Positions 41,001 through 44,999 of a stretch of DNA of 53,600 bases are shown here, in pieces. Numbering within the stretch: the first letter of the stretch is position 1; the number at the start of each line of letters is the position of its first letter. The notes beneath the pieces were generated by a model that saw nothing but the letters and a program-made list of their open reading frames with translations, did not search any database and was not told the origin of the DNA. Source of the DNA: Acanthaster planci. Its lineage: Eukaryota > Echinodermata > Asteroidea > Valvatida > Acanthasteridae. The stretch covers positions 1 to 53,600 of the forward strand of contig NW_019091795.1 in assembly GCF_001949145.1 (NCBI RefSeq), given 5' to 3'. A program made the translations under genes and the position numbers.

Positions 41001-43045
41001 TCTTTCCAACTCATCTGGAAAGAATCCCACTTCACCATCCAAAATGCCAGGTCAACCTCTTCTGTTCAACATTTTCACTTTCATGTCACTGTCAACTTTT
41101 TAAACAAGTAGAAATTTAATAAGCCTCCATGTACATATCTTGAATTTTTCTGAAATATGTTCCAGTTATGAACTTGTGATGTTACAACAGGTACGCATTG
41201 TGAACAGTTTTAATTTAGAAAATTTGACTTTGAGGTGAGCAGCGTATTTCGCGTTGTGTCTGAAAATTCTTGAATTATTTGGATTAGGCTCGGACAAGCT
41301 ACCATTTTGAACTTTAAATCATTGTTTATTTTGTCTTTTCGCGTTTTTGAGCTTTTCAATTGGACACGAAGTTTGAAGAAGTCTGTAATGGACCAGGGAA
41401 ATAGCAGATGACAGAAGGTAAGTACCTTATTTATATTCATTATTTATCAATGTTATCCTCCAATCAAATGACAAAGAAGTATTTAGTTGTTATATAAAAC
41501 AAATAATGAATGTTTTTCATTCATGCAACGGAAAAAATATTTTCATGAGGCTCGTTGAATGGAACATTTCATCTTTCAATTCATGAAAATATTCTTACCA
41601 TTGCACTCATAAACATTTGGCGTAAAAGTGGCGCCCTGCACTGAGTTAGAAAAGCAAAATACCCGGGTTTCGATATGAACCGTGTATTACAGTTATATAT
41701 CGCACCGTTTGTTGCCATGGGTCGACCAATCGGAACTGAGAATTCAGTATTGCCTAAAGGTAATGCCAAATATGGAAAGTGGAGCCAATTAATAACTCTA
41801 ATTCATCATTTCCATTCTCTGTGAGCCATAATAATCAAGTTCGTCTCCATTTGTTTAGAAATTAGTTTGACTGTAGACCAAGGCCTGTATTTAAGCCACG
41901 TGGGGATATCTCAGAGATAACTGACTGGATGCTCTTTCGAACTTTGACTTTGCGGCTACTATCAATCCTATCCTCGTGAAAATAAGAAACATATCTTCCA
42001 TACCGATTAATCAATCTTGATGCATGTTTGATCATGTATTAAATTTATAAATATTTCATCATGAATATTATTTTATCAACTTAAATTGTTTTTGTTTATA
42101 GTCCTAGCAATAATCTAATGTGGTTGCATGCTGTTTATAAAAAAGTGAAAGTGAATTAGAAAATTTGACCAATCAGTGATATTCAGATTAAATTGGAGCT
42201 ATGACTTACGTGTCCCACAAATCTGTGGATTAGAGTAGTTGTTGCAACAATAAGACCTGCAGAGAAAGTTCAAAGAAGGACTGTGCGTCTGCATTTAAAG
42301 TTGAAAATCTTAGTGTCACAGATATTTATTATCATGTTATACGCTATTCAGAAATCTAACACATTTTTCCTACATTCCCTGGCTGCATAGCATCATCACA
42401 CTCATTGGTAAAGACACGATTATCCTACATGATGCCATGCATCATCTAAATGAGTACATGTAAACAGGGCATTTAAAATTCGCCTAGACGAAGTTTGGAG
42501 GTTGTTTCCTTGTAACTACAAGCAAGCTCATAACGCCTCGAGCAGAAGCACCCTCTTATCGGTTGAAAGGAGCCATATTAGTCGGAGGTGTTCATTTTGT
42601 TAGTAGCAATGAGACCGTAAAGCGTGCATATCATATTCGTTCGTGAACCAACAAAAGTTCAGTTCCGATCAAAGGAGCCTTCATTGCTAAGAAACTTGCG
42701 CCCTCTCTTCGGCCTGCATAAGGCTCATTATGTTTAAACTCTTGCTAATAAATAAATAATCATGCCAATCTTGGCATGTCCTGGTTTAATTGGTATTATT
42801 ATGGTTTGGTCGGGTTTGTTCCTTCATTTAATATAATATCCCACTAGGGTTCTAGCGGTCAGAACTGCTAATCACTACTGTAATGTATACGGAAAAGGTT
42901 ACTGTACCTCCGCACGAATCGCTGATTGGCATTGTCTTCTAGAACGTTTGTTAGATATCCTCCCACTAAGAAGTCGTTTGGGTAGTATATTTTTTCCACC
43001 TTTGTGCAGTTTTGTGGATCGTCTTGAACTTTCCCTTCACTGCAT
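1946..43045 (-). CDS. Partial 30-exon gene: VWF/gel-forming-mucin-type D1-D2-D'-D3 multidomain secreted protein
   Basis: Gene-level entry; the exons are listed separately. The spliced product has three VWD-C8-TIL-E assemblies plus a lone TIL-E between the second and third, then Thr/Ser-rich linkers, a FA58C-like domain, a Cys-rich module and a VWC-like module. In known families this layout gives large secreted proteins that dimerise and polymerise through disulfides (von Willebrand factor, gel-forming mucins, otogelin, SCO-spondin, hemolectin). What the sequence shows: 30 exons with GT donors and AG acceptors, all junctions phase-compatible, no internal stop, and family cysteine motifs in order. 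The FA58C domain points to hemolectin-like or echinoderm adhesive-type proteins rather than vertebrate VWF, which has A domains after D3. No signal peptide, initiator or stop codon was confidently found, so both ends are open. The secreted multimeric role is inferred from family. Symmetric phase 1-1 exons could have been missed. Confidence 0.88.
2826..2951. mobile_element. MITE with GCAAGATATGGGAC ends (copy 1)
   Basis: A short element bounded by GCAAGATATGGGACGGAG and its near-perfect inverse, containing the family words GTCCAATCCCTGTACACAC and CAATCAAACAATGAC. It has no coding capacity. Family members lie near 5.6, 14.3, 19.3, 21.5 and 51.7 kb. Confidence 0.75.
3361..3566 (-). CDS. Exon 29: Cys-rich module
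   Basis: Encodes CPPGMRRTPCDNPCVRFKC, YCYSRVLYDF, DYCCACQEASG and CRDDCSCPNGKVMERVQ, with about one Cys per five residues. Acceptor AACACAG, donor GTAAAA, phase 1 in and 0 out. It resembles the Cys-rich stretches between VWC modules near the C-terminus of mucins and VWF, but I cannot name a single domain. Confidence 0.82.
4199..4490 (-). pseudogene. Decayed duplicate of the FA58C exon
   Basis: The plus-strand text around 4,230-4,335 (ATGGGTCAGCTTGGCATTTT and flanks) aligns to 5,090-5,180 inside exon 28 (ATGGGTCAGTTTGGCATTTG), and GTTACGGGGTTG near 4,472 matches the start of exon 28 near 5,340. On the minus strand KLTH is preserved but an extra base and stop codons have appeared. A strong acceptor-like CTGCTTGCAG (4,338-4,347) and a consensus donor CCG|GTGAGT (4,193-4,198) bracket it, yet all three frames between them contain a stop. 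Confidence 0.6.
4913..5356 (-). CDS. Exon 28: FA58C-like (discoidin) galactose-binding domain
   Basis: A single 444-base phase 1-1 exon. It starts LTTPYKECDDDLDSEFSV, has VDWWTPSSPPS, a beta-rich core (YLLVEFAPNAKLTHVQVNAS, VNVTVVFRYRKDGSNFNYS), and ends LKITFYGCES, the usual closing 'l.i..yGC' of coagulation factor 5/8 C-type domains. Several N-glycosylation sequons are present (NVT, NRS, NAS, NYS). Such domains bind sugars or membranes; combined with D assemblies they occur in hemolectin-type proteins. It is divergent, so a related jelly-roll fold is possible. A decayed copy of the central part lies at 4,199-4,490. Confidence 0.82.
5440..5575. repeat. Non-coding repeat, homologous to 6,925-7,070
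   Basis: Both blocks share, in order, GCCCG-AACCTC, CCTCTGTTTTT, GCTC-GAGGA-TTTT and AGTATGCGAC-ACAT. The left block is followed immediately by an MITE fragment and the Penelope remnant; the right block is not. Confidence 0.55.
5576..5692. mobile_element. Truncated copy of the GCAAGATATGGGAC MITE
   Basis: Contains the family interior (TGTCCAATCCCTATACA, CACATCCCCCTAGATGTCTG, CTGAGATTCCGATC) but stops before the right-hand terminal repeat, where the Penelope fragment begins. Confidence 0.6.
5715..6471 (+). mobile_element. Penelope-like retroelement remnant (RT end plus GIY-YIG endonuclease)
   Basis: The first part encodes FTVLPFVDDISGRLKRIL ... LLRPKDPIPPGRRRGV, typical of the C-terminal end of a Penelope reverse transcriptase. 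A second frame then gives CGDCDKVYIGETGRPIGERI, the GIY-YIG endonuclease signature, followed by AVAEHTWGAGHHPNWD and a long tail to a stop at 6,471. The two parts are in different frames; comparison with the expected spacing suggests one base lost near 5,930. The element is 5'-truncated and inactive, and lies in the intron between exons 28 and 27, antisense to the gene. Confidence 0.85.
6925..7070. repeat. Non-coding repeat, homologous to 5,440-5,575
   Basis: Partner of the block at 5,440. It carries the same ordered words and no open frame, and represents the version without MITE or Penelope insertion. Confidence 0.55.
7430..7880. repeat. Duplicated block around exon 27
   Basis: Similar to 9,595-10,060 over the linker exon and several hundred bases of intron: shared text includes CTGACCTGACGTAGTCAC, TATATCTTCATT, CCTACATTGG, GATACAGGGAA and GACGTCATGCGCTC. 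It includes a local palindrome ATATATATATTTAAATATATATA at 7,769-7,790. Confidence 0.75.
7508..7543 (-). CDS. Exon 27: Thr/Ser-rich mucin-like linker, copy B
   Basis: A 36-base phase 1-1 exon encoding GTTTSTSSVTTS. Acceptor TTTTTTTCAG, donor GTCAGT. It is a duplicate of exon 26, two codons shorter. Further copies could exist as symmetric exons I missed. Confidence 0.75.
9090..9136 (-). pseudogene. Possible third, decayed Thr-rich linker exon
   Basis: The minus strand reads MTTTTPIVTAT and resembles the two real linkers (TTSTPTVTTS). A weak donor-like GTGAAT follows, but there is no AG at a usable distance upstream. Probably a dead or chance copy. Confidence 0.25.
9281..9470 (-). mobile_element. 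tRNA-derived SINE fragment
   Basis: On the minus strand it carries an A-box-like GGTTAGCATGTTAACG and a B-box-like GGTTTGAGTCC, followed by a body related to the SINE at 31,765-32,115 (shared GTTTTAGAGG-GGAGGAAA). The ATT tail is missing. Confidence 0.6.
9595..10060. repeat. Duplicated block around exon 26
   Basis: Counterpart of 7,430-7,880. Its left edge (GCATGCGCACAAATGGCCATG near 9,553) also resembles a third partial repeat start near 10,131 (GCATGCGCACAACTGGCCATG), so the array probably once had more units. Confidence 0.75.
9681..9722 (-). CDS. Exon 26: Thr/Ser-rich mucin-like linker, copy A
   Basis: A 42-base phase 1-1 exon encoding ENRPTTSTPTVTTS, a likely O-glycosylated linker. Acceptor CTTCCAG, donor GTCAGT. 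Its final 13 bases and donor are identical to those of exon 27, and the flanking introns are also similar, showing a local tandem duplication. Confidence 0.75.
10061..11146. other. Intron 25-26, remainder
   Basis: Apart from the partial repeat start near 10,131 I see only short, unsupported open frames here. Confidence 0.5.
11147..11199 (-). CDS. Exon 25: D3, E3 module
   Basis: A 53-base exon encoding CICNDGKWDCEHSPSCTP, the fourth small E module. Acceptor TTCCTAG, donor GTACTG, phase 2 in and 1 out, like exons 17 and 19. It ends the D1-D3 assembly. Confidence 0.82.
12118..12327. mobile_element. hAT-like MITE with 8-bp target duplication
   Basis: Ends are CAGTGACGTA and the inverse of CAGTGGCGTA. 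It is flanked by GCTGTTAT (12,110-12,117) and GCTGTCGT (12,328-12,335), an 8-base duplication with two mismatches, as hAT elements make. The interior is rich in GGGGCACGTGCCCC-type words and non-coding. It lies in the intron between exons 25 and 24. Confidence 0.75.
12663..12918 (-). CDS. Exon 24: D3, TIL3 and start of E3
   Basis: Encodes SILCKPPMEYACKSTPESSC, KGCYEGCHCPNGTKRL, NTCVPKCPC and VQSRHTFVDECQSW: a TIL domain and the lead-in to E3 in one exon, as in D'. It has a longer insert (EELKMGKKLWINKGNYEM) than the other TILs. Acceptor CCACAG, donor GTAAGT, phase 1 in and 2 out. Confidence 0.9.
12919..14270. other. Left part of intron 23-24, no gene seen
   Basis: Short open frames on both strands (up to 114 codons near 13,666) without recognisable domains or splice support. 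Confidence 0.5.
14275..14443. mobile_element. MITE of the GCAAGATATGGGAC family (copy 3)
   Basis: Diverged ends (GAAATGGGACACAG and CTGTCCCATAGTTTGC) with the family interior CCAATTCCTATACACGCTCC, CACACCCCCTTTGATGTCTG and CAATGACCAACACAAAGGC. Confidence 0.7.
14920..15365. repeat. AAGTC-rich repeat element
   Basis: Two clusters of degenerate AAGTCAAGTCACAAGTCAA units (14,925-15,055 and 15,255-15,355) flank a unique core of about 200 bases. The same arrangement on both sides suggests a non-autonomous transposon whose subterminal regions are made of short repeats, rather than a simple satellite. Confidence 0.6.
15599..15764 (-). CDS. Exon 23: D3, second half of C8-3
   Basis: Encodes IDPEDYYDNCVFDTCGC, then NRGGDCECLCTAVTTYSRQC and FDWRYVTPPTC. 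The cluster DTC.C...GDC.C.C is typical of the D3 C8 domain of VWF and gel-forming mucins, where cysteines form inter-subunit bonds. The donor GTATGT was chosen because exon 24 then follows in frame; reading on would reach a stop 11 codons later. Acceptor GCGAAG after a long pyrimidine tract. Confidence 0.9.
15930..16020. mobile_element. Fragment related to the GGGGCACGTGCCCC hAT-like MITE
   Basis: Contains GGGGGTACGTGCCCCATGCCCCCCGTGACA, split here into its two halves GGGGGTACGTGCCCC and ATGCCCCCCGTGACA, like the interior of 12,118-12,327. No clear ends. Confidence 0.4.
16292..16426. mobile_element. Fold-back MITE, about 65-base arms
   Basis: GTGCACTTCTAATAGTTTGC on the left is inverted on the right (GCAAACTCTTGGAGGCGCAC), and the pairing continues inward to AATCTGTCGATCCAAA / TTTGGATGTCGACAGATT around a CGCG centre. 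No coding capacity. Confidence 0.75.
16837..17138 (-). CDS. Exon 22: D3, end of VWD3 and first half of C8-3
   Basis: Encodes IRVDWDRATSVSVTVDGKYY, then KKTCGLCGIFDDNRANDF and the spacer FGHSWRKSDSC, then C8 with CDLFPMRREYAISECKKL and FKECHKV. It carries the complete CGLC motif, unlike D1 and D2. Acceptor TTTTCAG, donor GTAGGT, phase 1 in and 0 out. Confidence 0.92.
17926..18012. repeat. Two-copy tandem repeat of about 47 bases
   Basis: CATTAATATGTTACAACA followed by ATATGTTACAACAAAAAGTC occurs twice in tandem within the intron between exons 21 and 22. Confidence 0.85.
18111..18353 (-). CDS. Exon 21: D3, middle of VWD3
   Basis: Encodes GDCRYILTTDGCDKEKTFEV, VENIACGSEEVTCTKAVVF and the later strands up to NGIYDIIITDR. 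The first Gly codon is split with exon 20. Acceptor TTTTACAG, donor GTATGT, phase 1-1. A 4.3-kb intron rich in repeats separates it from exon 20. Confidence 0.92.
18354..19320. other. Left part of intron 20-21, no gene seen
   Basis: AT-rich DNA without recognisable coding content. Confidence 0.5.
19330..19487. mobile_element. MITE of the GCAAGATATGGGAC family (best-preserved copy)
   Basis: Ends GCAAGATATGGGACAGAGG and CTCCGTCCCATATCTTGC. The interior keeps all family words, including TGTCCAATCCCTACACACAC and CCTGAGATTCCGATCAAAC. Useful as the reference copy. Confidence 0.8.
20755..21800. repeat. Interspersed repeat shared with 50,020-50,480, carrying two insertions
   Basis: Matches the copy at 50 kb over three segments: 20,790-20,880 (TAAATTTGATTAAAATC), 21,320-21,440 (GGGGCAAGCTTTTGCA, TTTGTGCCCTTCTTATCCAT) and 21,660-21,800 (GTGAATTCAAAGAATTCAGTG). 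Between segments lie about 430 bases (20,880-21,310) and an MITE (21,454-21,620) that are absent at 50 kb. Confidence 0.65.
21454..21620. mobile_element. MITE of the GCAAGATATGGGAC family, inverted copy
   Basis: GCAAGGTATGAGACGGAG ... GGTCTCATTTCTTGC bound an interior that is the reverse complement of the copy at 19,330 (GTTGGTCATTG, ATAGGGATTGGACATGT). It interrupts the repeat that is intact near 50,275. Confidence 0.7.
21856..22038. mobile_element. Fold-back MITE, about 85-base arms
   Basis: ATAGGTGGAAAGACTTGC at the left is mirrored by GCAAGTCTTTCCACCTAT at the right, and pairing continues through TGTGTGGTTCTGAAAAGAAC to ACTCAACGTTT near the centre. The motif GGTTCTGAAAAGAACC is itself palindromic. 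Confidence 0.8.
22687..22752 (-). CDS. Exon 20: D3, start of VWD3
   Basis: Encodes ATCRAYGDPHYITYDGSKY NFQ, with the classic GDPHY.T.DG..Y.F start of a VWD domain. Acceptor CCTCAG. The donor CAGG|GTATGT was chosen over read-through because the next exon supplies GDCRYIL in frame. VWD3 is thus split after the first 22 residues, unlike VWD1 and VWD2. Confidence 0.9.
23032..23078 (-). CDS. Exon 19: D' E module
   Basis: A 47-base exon encoding CKCLNEKIKCRNKICP, the same C-x-C...C...C pattern and exact length as exon 17. Acceptor TTTACAG, donor GTAAAT, phase 2 in and 1 out. Confidence 0.82.
23588..23822 (-). CDS. Exon 18: D' TIL domain
   Basis: One exon holds a full TIL plus the E start: GDECPEGLGRIDCVEC, CSNMHLDCKAERC, CGCNNGTV, CIREDKCPC then NGRSYKHGKKFKKDCNKW. 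It follows E2 with no VWD or C8 in front of it, which is the D' layout of VWF and gel-forming mucins. Acceptor ATATAG, donor GTAATA, phase 1 in and 2 out. Confidence 0.9.
24126..24172 (-). CDS. Exon 17: D2, E2 module
   Basis: A 47-base exon encoding CFCRNGVTECSQGNCT with the C-x-C...C...C spacing of the short E/VWC-like module after each TIL. The acceptor is the AG 12 bases upstream of a more obvious CTGCAG, because the latter would create TGA at the junction. Donor GTGAG; phase 2 in and 1 out. Confidence 0.8.
24951..25060 (-). CDS. Exon 16: D2, TIL2 end and start of E2
   Basis: Encodes VFDDEEKKCVPVSKCHC (end of TIL2) and IFQPDNEWREGCNDW (start of E2). Acceptor TTCTTAG, donor GTAAGA, phase 0 in and 2 out. 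It is the counterpart of exon 10 in D1. Confidence 0.88.
25757..25887 (-). CDS. Exon 15: D2, TIL2 domain
   Basis: Encodes IECPAGMVYKECGSMC, CKMSC, NCREQCIQGCQCSDGK, a standard TIL domain with paired cysteines. The starting PIEC matches exon 9 (PIQC), so TIL1 and TIL2 begin with the same exon boundary. Acceptor ATATAG, donor GTATAA, phase 1 in and 0 out. Confidence 0.9.
26220..26610 (-). CDS. Exon 14: D2, end of VWD2 and C8-2
   Basis: Opens with INGLCGNFNRKNGDDF, the canonical VWD end, then FAPTWNSDSQC and C8: CDIEAVYYDI, CNFKVDTSKFYKQCWNDRC, CLAMAAYAWECAKTG and NWRNQKLC. The position before GLC is Asn, not Cys. Acceptor TTTCAG, donor GTAAGT, phase 0 in and 1 out. Confidence 0.92.
26611..27269. 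other. Intron 13-14
   Basis: Contains a CpG-richer patch (26,820-26,910) that looks like a decayed repeat. No supported exon. Confidence 0.45.
27270..27396 (-). CDS. Exon 13: D2, VWD2 middle part 2
   Basis: Encodes ISITLVSSIFTRVAMSELGI then the LLLGKDNRLYITAEERLLGK strands of VWD2. Donor GTACGT in phase 0. The AACAG acceptor (27,397) is used rather than the nearby CTGCAG because only it preserves the frame from exon 12. The next exon opens with INGLCGNF, completing the VWD end motif. Confidence 0.82.
27577..27675 (-). CDS. Exon 12: D2, VWD2 middle part 1
   Basis: Encodes AFEKNGKNTHLDKSDYREE and ILGFITKNV, corresponding to the 'vNG..v.l' strand of VWD. Needed for phase: exon 11 ends in phase 2 and exon 13 needs one base. 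The donor GTAACG is weak. Two acceptors fit the phase: ATTGAG at 27,676 (used here) or GGAAG at 27,688, which adds four residues. Confidence 0.6.
28199..28420. mobile_element. Fold-back MITE with AAATCTGGACTYGCAAYGCC ends
   Basis: AAAAAATCTGGACTCGCAAT on the left is mirrored by TGCAAGTCCAGGTTTTTT on the right. An inner pair, CCATTTTACCGAGCCGAA and TTCGGCTCGGTAAAATGG, makes a second perfect stem. It lies in the intron between exons 11 and 12. Confidence 0.75.
28846..29118 (-). CDS. Exon 11: E1 module fused to start of VWD2 (D2)
   Basis: Begins with the short E module (CTCLGGRLGNCTVHSCP) and runs into VWD2: TFDGTSYEFDGDCEYVLVQ, SHFSIYMDKTQC and LRCESPPVISV. Acceptor ATTAG, donor GTGAGT, phase 2 in and 2 out. 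This is the only place in D1-D' where the E module and the following VWD start share one exon. Confidence 0.9.
29513..29621 (-). CDS. Exon 10: D1, TIL1 end and start of E1
   Basis: Encodes TYFDGSLCVAQEECPC, completing TIL1, then VGAIVKDTCRDW leading into the small E module. Acceptor TTCAAG, donor GTAAGC, phase 1 in and 2 out. The same TIL-end/E-start exon type, also leaving in phase 2 at a Cys...Trp position, recurs as exon 16. Confidence 0.85.
29971..30096 (-). CDS. Exon 9: D1, TIL1 domain
   Basis: Encodes a trypsin-inhibitor-like Cys-rich domain: CSNGMVYNECGSTC, CRRTC, then CVPGCECPAG. The donor at CAG|GTTTGC was chosen because it joins in frame to GTYFDGSLC in exon 10, giving the standard 'GC.CP.G.YFDG..CV....CPC' TIL ending. 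Reading through gives a longer open stretch (LLYSADQRKC), which is the less likely alternative. Confidence 0.85.
30097..31289. other. Intron 8-9
   Basis: AT-rich DNA without recognisable repeats or coding sequence. Confidence 0.5.
31290..31754 (-). CDS. Exon 8: D1, end of VWD1 and the C8 domain
   Basis: The largest exon (465 bases). It opens with VKVSFDGINSAIITVS, reaches the VWD end motif GLCGTYDNIPDND, then a spacer with PW, then C8 with FNSC, YDICSIYADYAHAC and PW..SNFC. The cysteine normally before GLCG is replaced by Gln (QGLC). Phase 1 in, phase 1 out, donor GTAAGT. Its acceptor CCACACAG sits directly against the ATT tail of a SINE (31,765-32,115). Confidence 0.9.
31765..32115 (-). mobile_element. 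tRNA-derived SINE with (ATT)n tail abutting exon 8
   Basis: Minus strand: head with B-box-like GTTTGATTCCC and the GGCCCGGTCCACAGATGG word, a body with CCTCCCACCTCTAAAAC and AGCGCATTTGAACATATC, then TTTATAAATGAATAAATT(ATT)n. The tail ends within about ten bases of the acceptor of exon 8 and is in the same orientation as the gene. Confidence 0.75.
32137..32294. mobile_element. Fold-back MITE, about 60-base arms
   Basis: TTTTATATAACGGGTTTTGT and its near-perfect inverse GGCAAAACCCGTTATATAAAA, with pairing continuing through TTACCCA, TATATTGATAAACAC and ATGCTCAGTGC to a loop of about 30 bases. It lies in the intron between exons 7 and 8. Confidence 0.85.
33194..33348 (-). CDS. Exon 7: D1, middle of VWD1
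   Basis: Encodes IPGFTQNILMIELLPRGD followed by the variable loop and FLSVDG, matching the middle of a VWD domain. The donor is GTAAGAAC. The only frame-keeping acceptor is an AG after a run of A (33,349-33,350); the more pyrimidine-rich AG 19 bases inside would break the phase. That acceptor is unusual, but the protein match across the junction is good. Confidence 0.78.
33349..34303. other. Intron 6-7 with long overlapping open frames
   Basis: Between 33,640 and 33,993 both strands are open for 111-114 codons. Neither translation matches a family I know; they are probably chance or part of an unrecognised repeat. Confidence 0.4.
34304..34484 (-). CDS. Exon 6: D1, N-terminal third of VWD1
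   Basis: Encodes the opening of a VWD domain: paired Cys, then GGSVRTFDGLYFNF (the usual 'hxxTFDG..Y.F' signature), then YSCNASECFSAVNI, with NAS and NIT sequons. Acceptor CACAG-type at 34,485, donor GTGAGT, phase 1 in and 2 out. VWD domains are calcium-stabilised beta structures that start each D assembly. Confidence 0.85.
35356..35400 (-). CDS. Exon 5: proline-rich linker before D1
   Basis: A 45-base exon with acceptor TTTTCCAG and donor GTAGGT, phase 1-1. It encodes a Cys-free hydrophilic linker (LNERQTPAPEIQND) and joins in frame to the first VWD domain. Confidence 0.65.
35797..35874 (-). CDS. Exon 4: small EGF-like Cys module
   Basis: Encodes a compact module with six-residue-scale cysteine spacing (AYCFPECPEGSGHC then SC), resembling half of a tenascin/Delta-type EGF repeat. 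Donor GTAAGG, acceptor CCAG, phase 1-1. It follows exon 3 across a 5.9-kb intron that contains a dead LINE and a dead Crypton. An EMI-like region followed by an EGF-like one before the first VWD is plausible but unproven. Confidence 0.75.
36700..39190 (+). mobile_element. Decayed non-LTR retrotransposon (LINE)
   Basis: Endonuclease start near 36,955 (VWNVHRIQD ... ETRFAGESQPTKKGTRYVLL). Reverse transcriptase pieces: GIPSEVYKHNGP (37,645), FDDLTKAFDL (38,015), FNLSRLKAKTKFRQIF and HCLVEAFLQSANCYGLTVSI (38,260-38,420), FCYSGNFTNND (38,505). The C-terminal part is EGYKTWTLYRGD ... SFHRD (38,690-38,790). The pieces lie in different frames with many stops, so it is dead. The LINE clade cannot be fixed without alignment. 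It is antisense within the intron between exons 3 and 4. Confidence 0.8.
39830..40951 (+). mobile_element. Crypton-type tyrosine recombinase remnant
   Basis: A continuous set of homologous pieces in shifting frames: start at ATG 39,830; KQIQSAVCRLESYARC (about 39,940); GTLYTKKAMHAIRYGLHRQS (40,060); GTFKESNNVYKAMVVKLKNE (40,150); KILDSLDITLQKGLQNRVFV (40,280); WYTNAAWGVSTL (40,625); HCLRATTCTLLDEAG (40,722); and MSVTGHRSELSLKHYSR (40,780), the tyrosine-recombinase active-site block with GHR and the terminal Tyr. It resembles the DUF3504/ZMYM-QRICH1-type domain derived from Cryptons. Stops and frameshifts show it is inactive. Confidence 0.78.
41599..41640 (-). CDS. Exon 3: short linker LQGATFTPNVYECN
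   Basis: A 42-base exon. The acceptor is CTCAG after a clear pyrimidine tract, with a branch-point-like CTAAC just before it. The donor is GTAAG. Phase 1 on both sides. A second AG five bases downstream would break the frame relative to exon 4, so the upstream AG was chosen. One cysteine leads into the Cys-rich exon 4. Confidence 0.6.
42210..42256 (-). CDS. Exon 2: CC-containing end of the putative EMI-like region
   Basis: A 47-base exon with acceptor CTGCAG and donor GTAAGT. It encodes SYCCNNYSNPQICGT and continues the frame of exon 1. The double cysteine followed a few residues later by another Cys fits the end of an EMI-type domain or an E/VWC-type module. Its small size and strong splice sites support it; identity is uncertain. 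Confidence 0.7.
42908..43045 (-). CDS. Exon 1 (first found): Cys-rich N-terminal region, possibly EMI-like
   Basis: The acceptor has a T-rich tract ending TTATAG and the donor is GTACAG. The exon enters with one base and leaves in phase 2. It encodes two early cysteines (CSEGKV, PQNC), a hydrophobic and aromatic stretch (IYYPNDFLVGGYL), and ends in RFVRR, which joins the next exon's SYCCNNY. An aromatic/Arg stretch followed by CC is how many EMI domains end, so EMI-like is a tentative call. The entry phase shows that at least one coding exon lies further upstream, above 43,045, but I could not identify it. Confidence 0.68.
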
Positions 43046-44999
43046 CTATAATGGGAAGACGGGTAACAATTAATAAGAAATTATAATCGTGGAGGAACGC
43101 TGCAGTATGCTTTATAATTAATGCCGCAGAAAATTTCAAAGGAAATCTGAAAGGAGATTCTTACACGTGCAACATTTTTCTTAACATTACAAACAATGTG
43201 TCAAAAACTTGACGGGATTATAGAACACCAAAGGATACTACTGGTCTGGTTTGGGGACCGGGAGTCTATTTAAAAAAAACTAATCAGATTTTCTGTTTTA
43301 TCATTTAAAGTTTCTTTGTACTGACTTCGCATTGTTAGTGTAATTCATATCTGATTACCTGTACATACTGTATTCTGAGAAAAGTTAATACAGGAAGAAT
43401 TTTCACCATAGAAAATTTCAGGAAATAAGTACCACGGTCCAAGTTTGTTTTTCAAGTTTGGTAAATTCTAAGATTTGGCAACGCTGTGTTACAGTGCCAG
43501 TCAACACATGTGGAAGTCTTCTCACCATTACCAATGCGGCATCAAACGCACAGGCCAAGATAACGTAAGCCTATCTGTAAACCCCCAGTGGTCCGAAGCA
43601 AGATTCGTTTTATCGATCCAACAGTCTCTGTTTTACGATGACAGTTGACAACCAATGTTCTTCATTTTCATTGATGACAGGCAGTTTACAATATTATGCG
43701 CCACTAAAAGGTTGCTAGAGAGGGGTCAATTTGGAAATTTACCGTCGACAAAATCATAGCCGACTCCCGGCAAGTTGCAAATGAACAAATGTCAGAACAC
43801 AACTTGAGGATTTGTTTGATTGATCGGGGAATTCCGTGCCTCGAAAATTAACATCTCTGATAATTAACAACGATGCTCAACAAACACTGTTGGATTTTCA
43901 ACCAAGAGGAACAAATATTGGAAATATTTCAAATTTGTGCACTTGCCGAACCTAGTCGACCGTTTCCCCATAATGCGCAGAAAGGGATTTCCATGGCCAT
44001 CTCTTGGTGGCGCACGTCATTGTGAATTGCCCGTGGTAACTGATTTATTGCAGAGTCGATTGGCACCAATTAGCAGGTGTTTGATCGGCAAGATGGATCA
44101 GGAAACAGCGTGAGAAACATACTGAATTATTTACGAGTAAGCTCCTCTTAAAGGCTTTCTTTATTTAAATATCATGAGTCGTGTTATGAATCGTGACCAT
44201 CCAGATATTGAGCGAAGTCTCAAATAACCAAGTAGCCTATACCCCGAAAATATGTACTGTGAATGGTCCCTGATATGCAACACCCGATAGATCTACCCGA
44301 TTTATGAAAATATCTAGGCACAAATGGATCTTAAATGGGAAATGAATGTTCATCCAAGCATCAGATTGGGGACGGGAAAAGACGGAAGATGCTTGTCTTC
44401 CACAGGCAGCCATGGAAGAGATTCAAGTTTCAGGAAACCAAGTGACATTGCGAACTGACTTTTTATGAGTAGGCCTATACACGCGACAGATGGAACAACT
44501 GTAGGCCTAGCTCTGTAATGTTTCATGAATCAAAAATCAGCAAAACACACTCATAAAATCCACGATTATCCATCGTAATGAACTGCTAGCAAGAAACATA
44601 CATGTATGCCAAGCGACCGCCTTAAAATACCTCAGGCTCGTTATTCTGCACATTGCATACAGTACGCGCATGTACATGGATTGAATGACGGGCGCTCATT
44701 GTAACAAAGCAAATGGATATTATATGCATTTATGGTTAAGTTCCTATTGTATGCCCTTGAGGTGAGACGTAAGAAGAGGTGAGCAATGAGAAGCAGTGGA
44801 CGAAAATAATGAATTCACCAAAATCTAGACTGGTTACCCAAACAGTTCCATTTCATAAGCCGTGTAAATACCAATCTGGTTGGCAATGGCATAACCAGGT
44901 TTTGAGTGGGGGTAGGTTTAATCCGAAAAAAATGGTTCAAGTTTTTTTTCCGGAGAAACACATGCTTCATATGATGTTCAAATGTGCGTCGCAAACTCA

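Noticed and set aside
43505-43580. Possible minus-strand exon bounded by TACAG and GTGAGA
   Set aside because: All three frames contain a stop between the sites.
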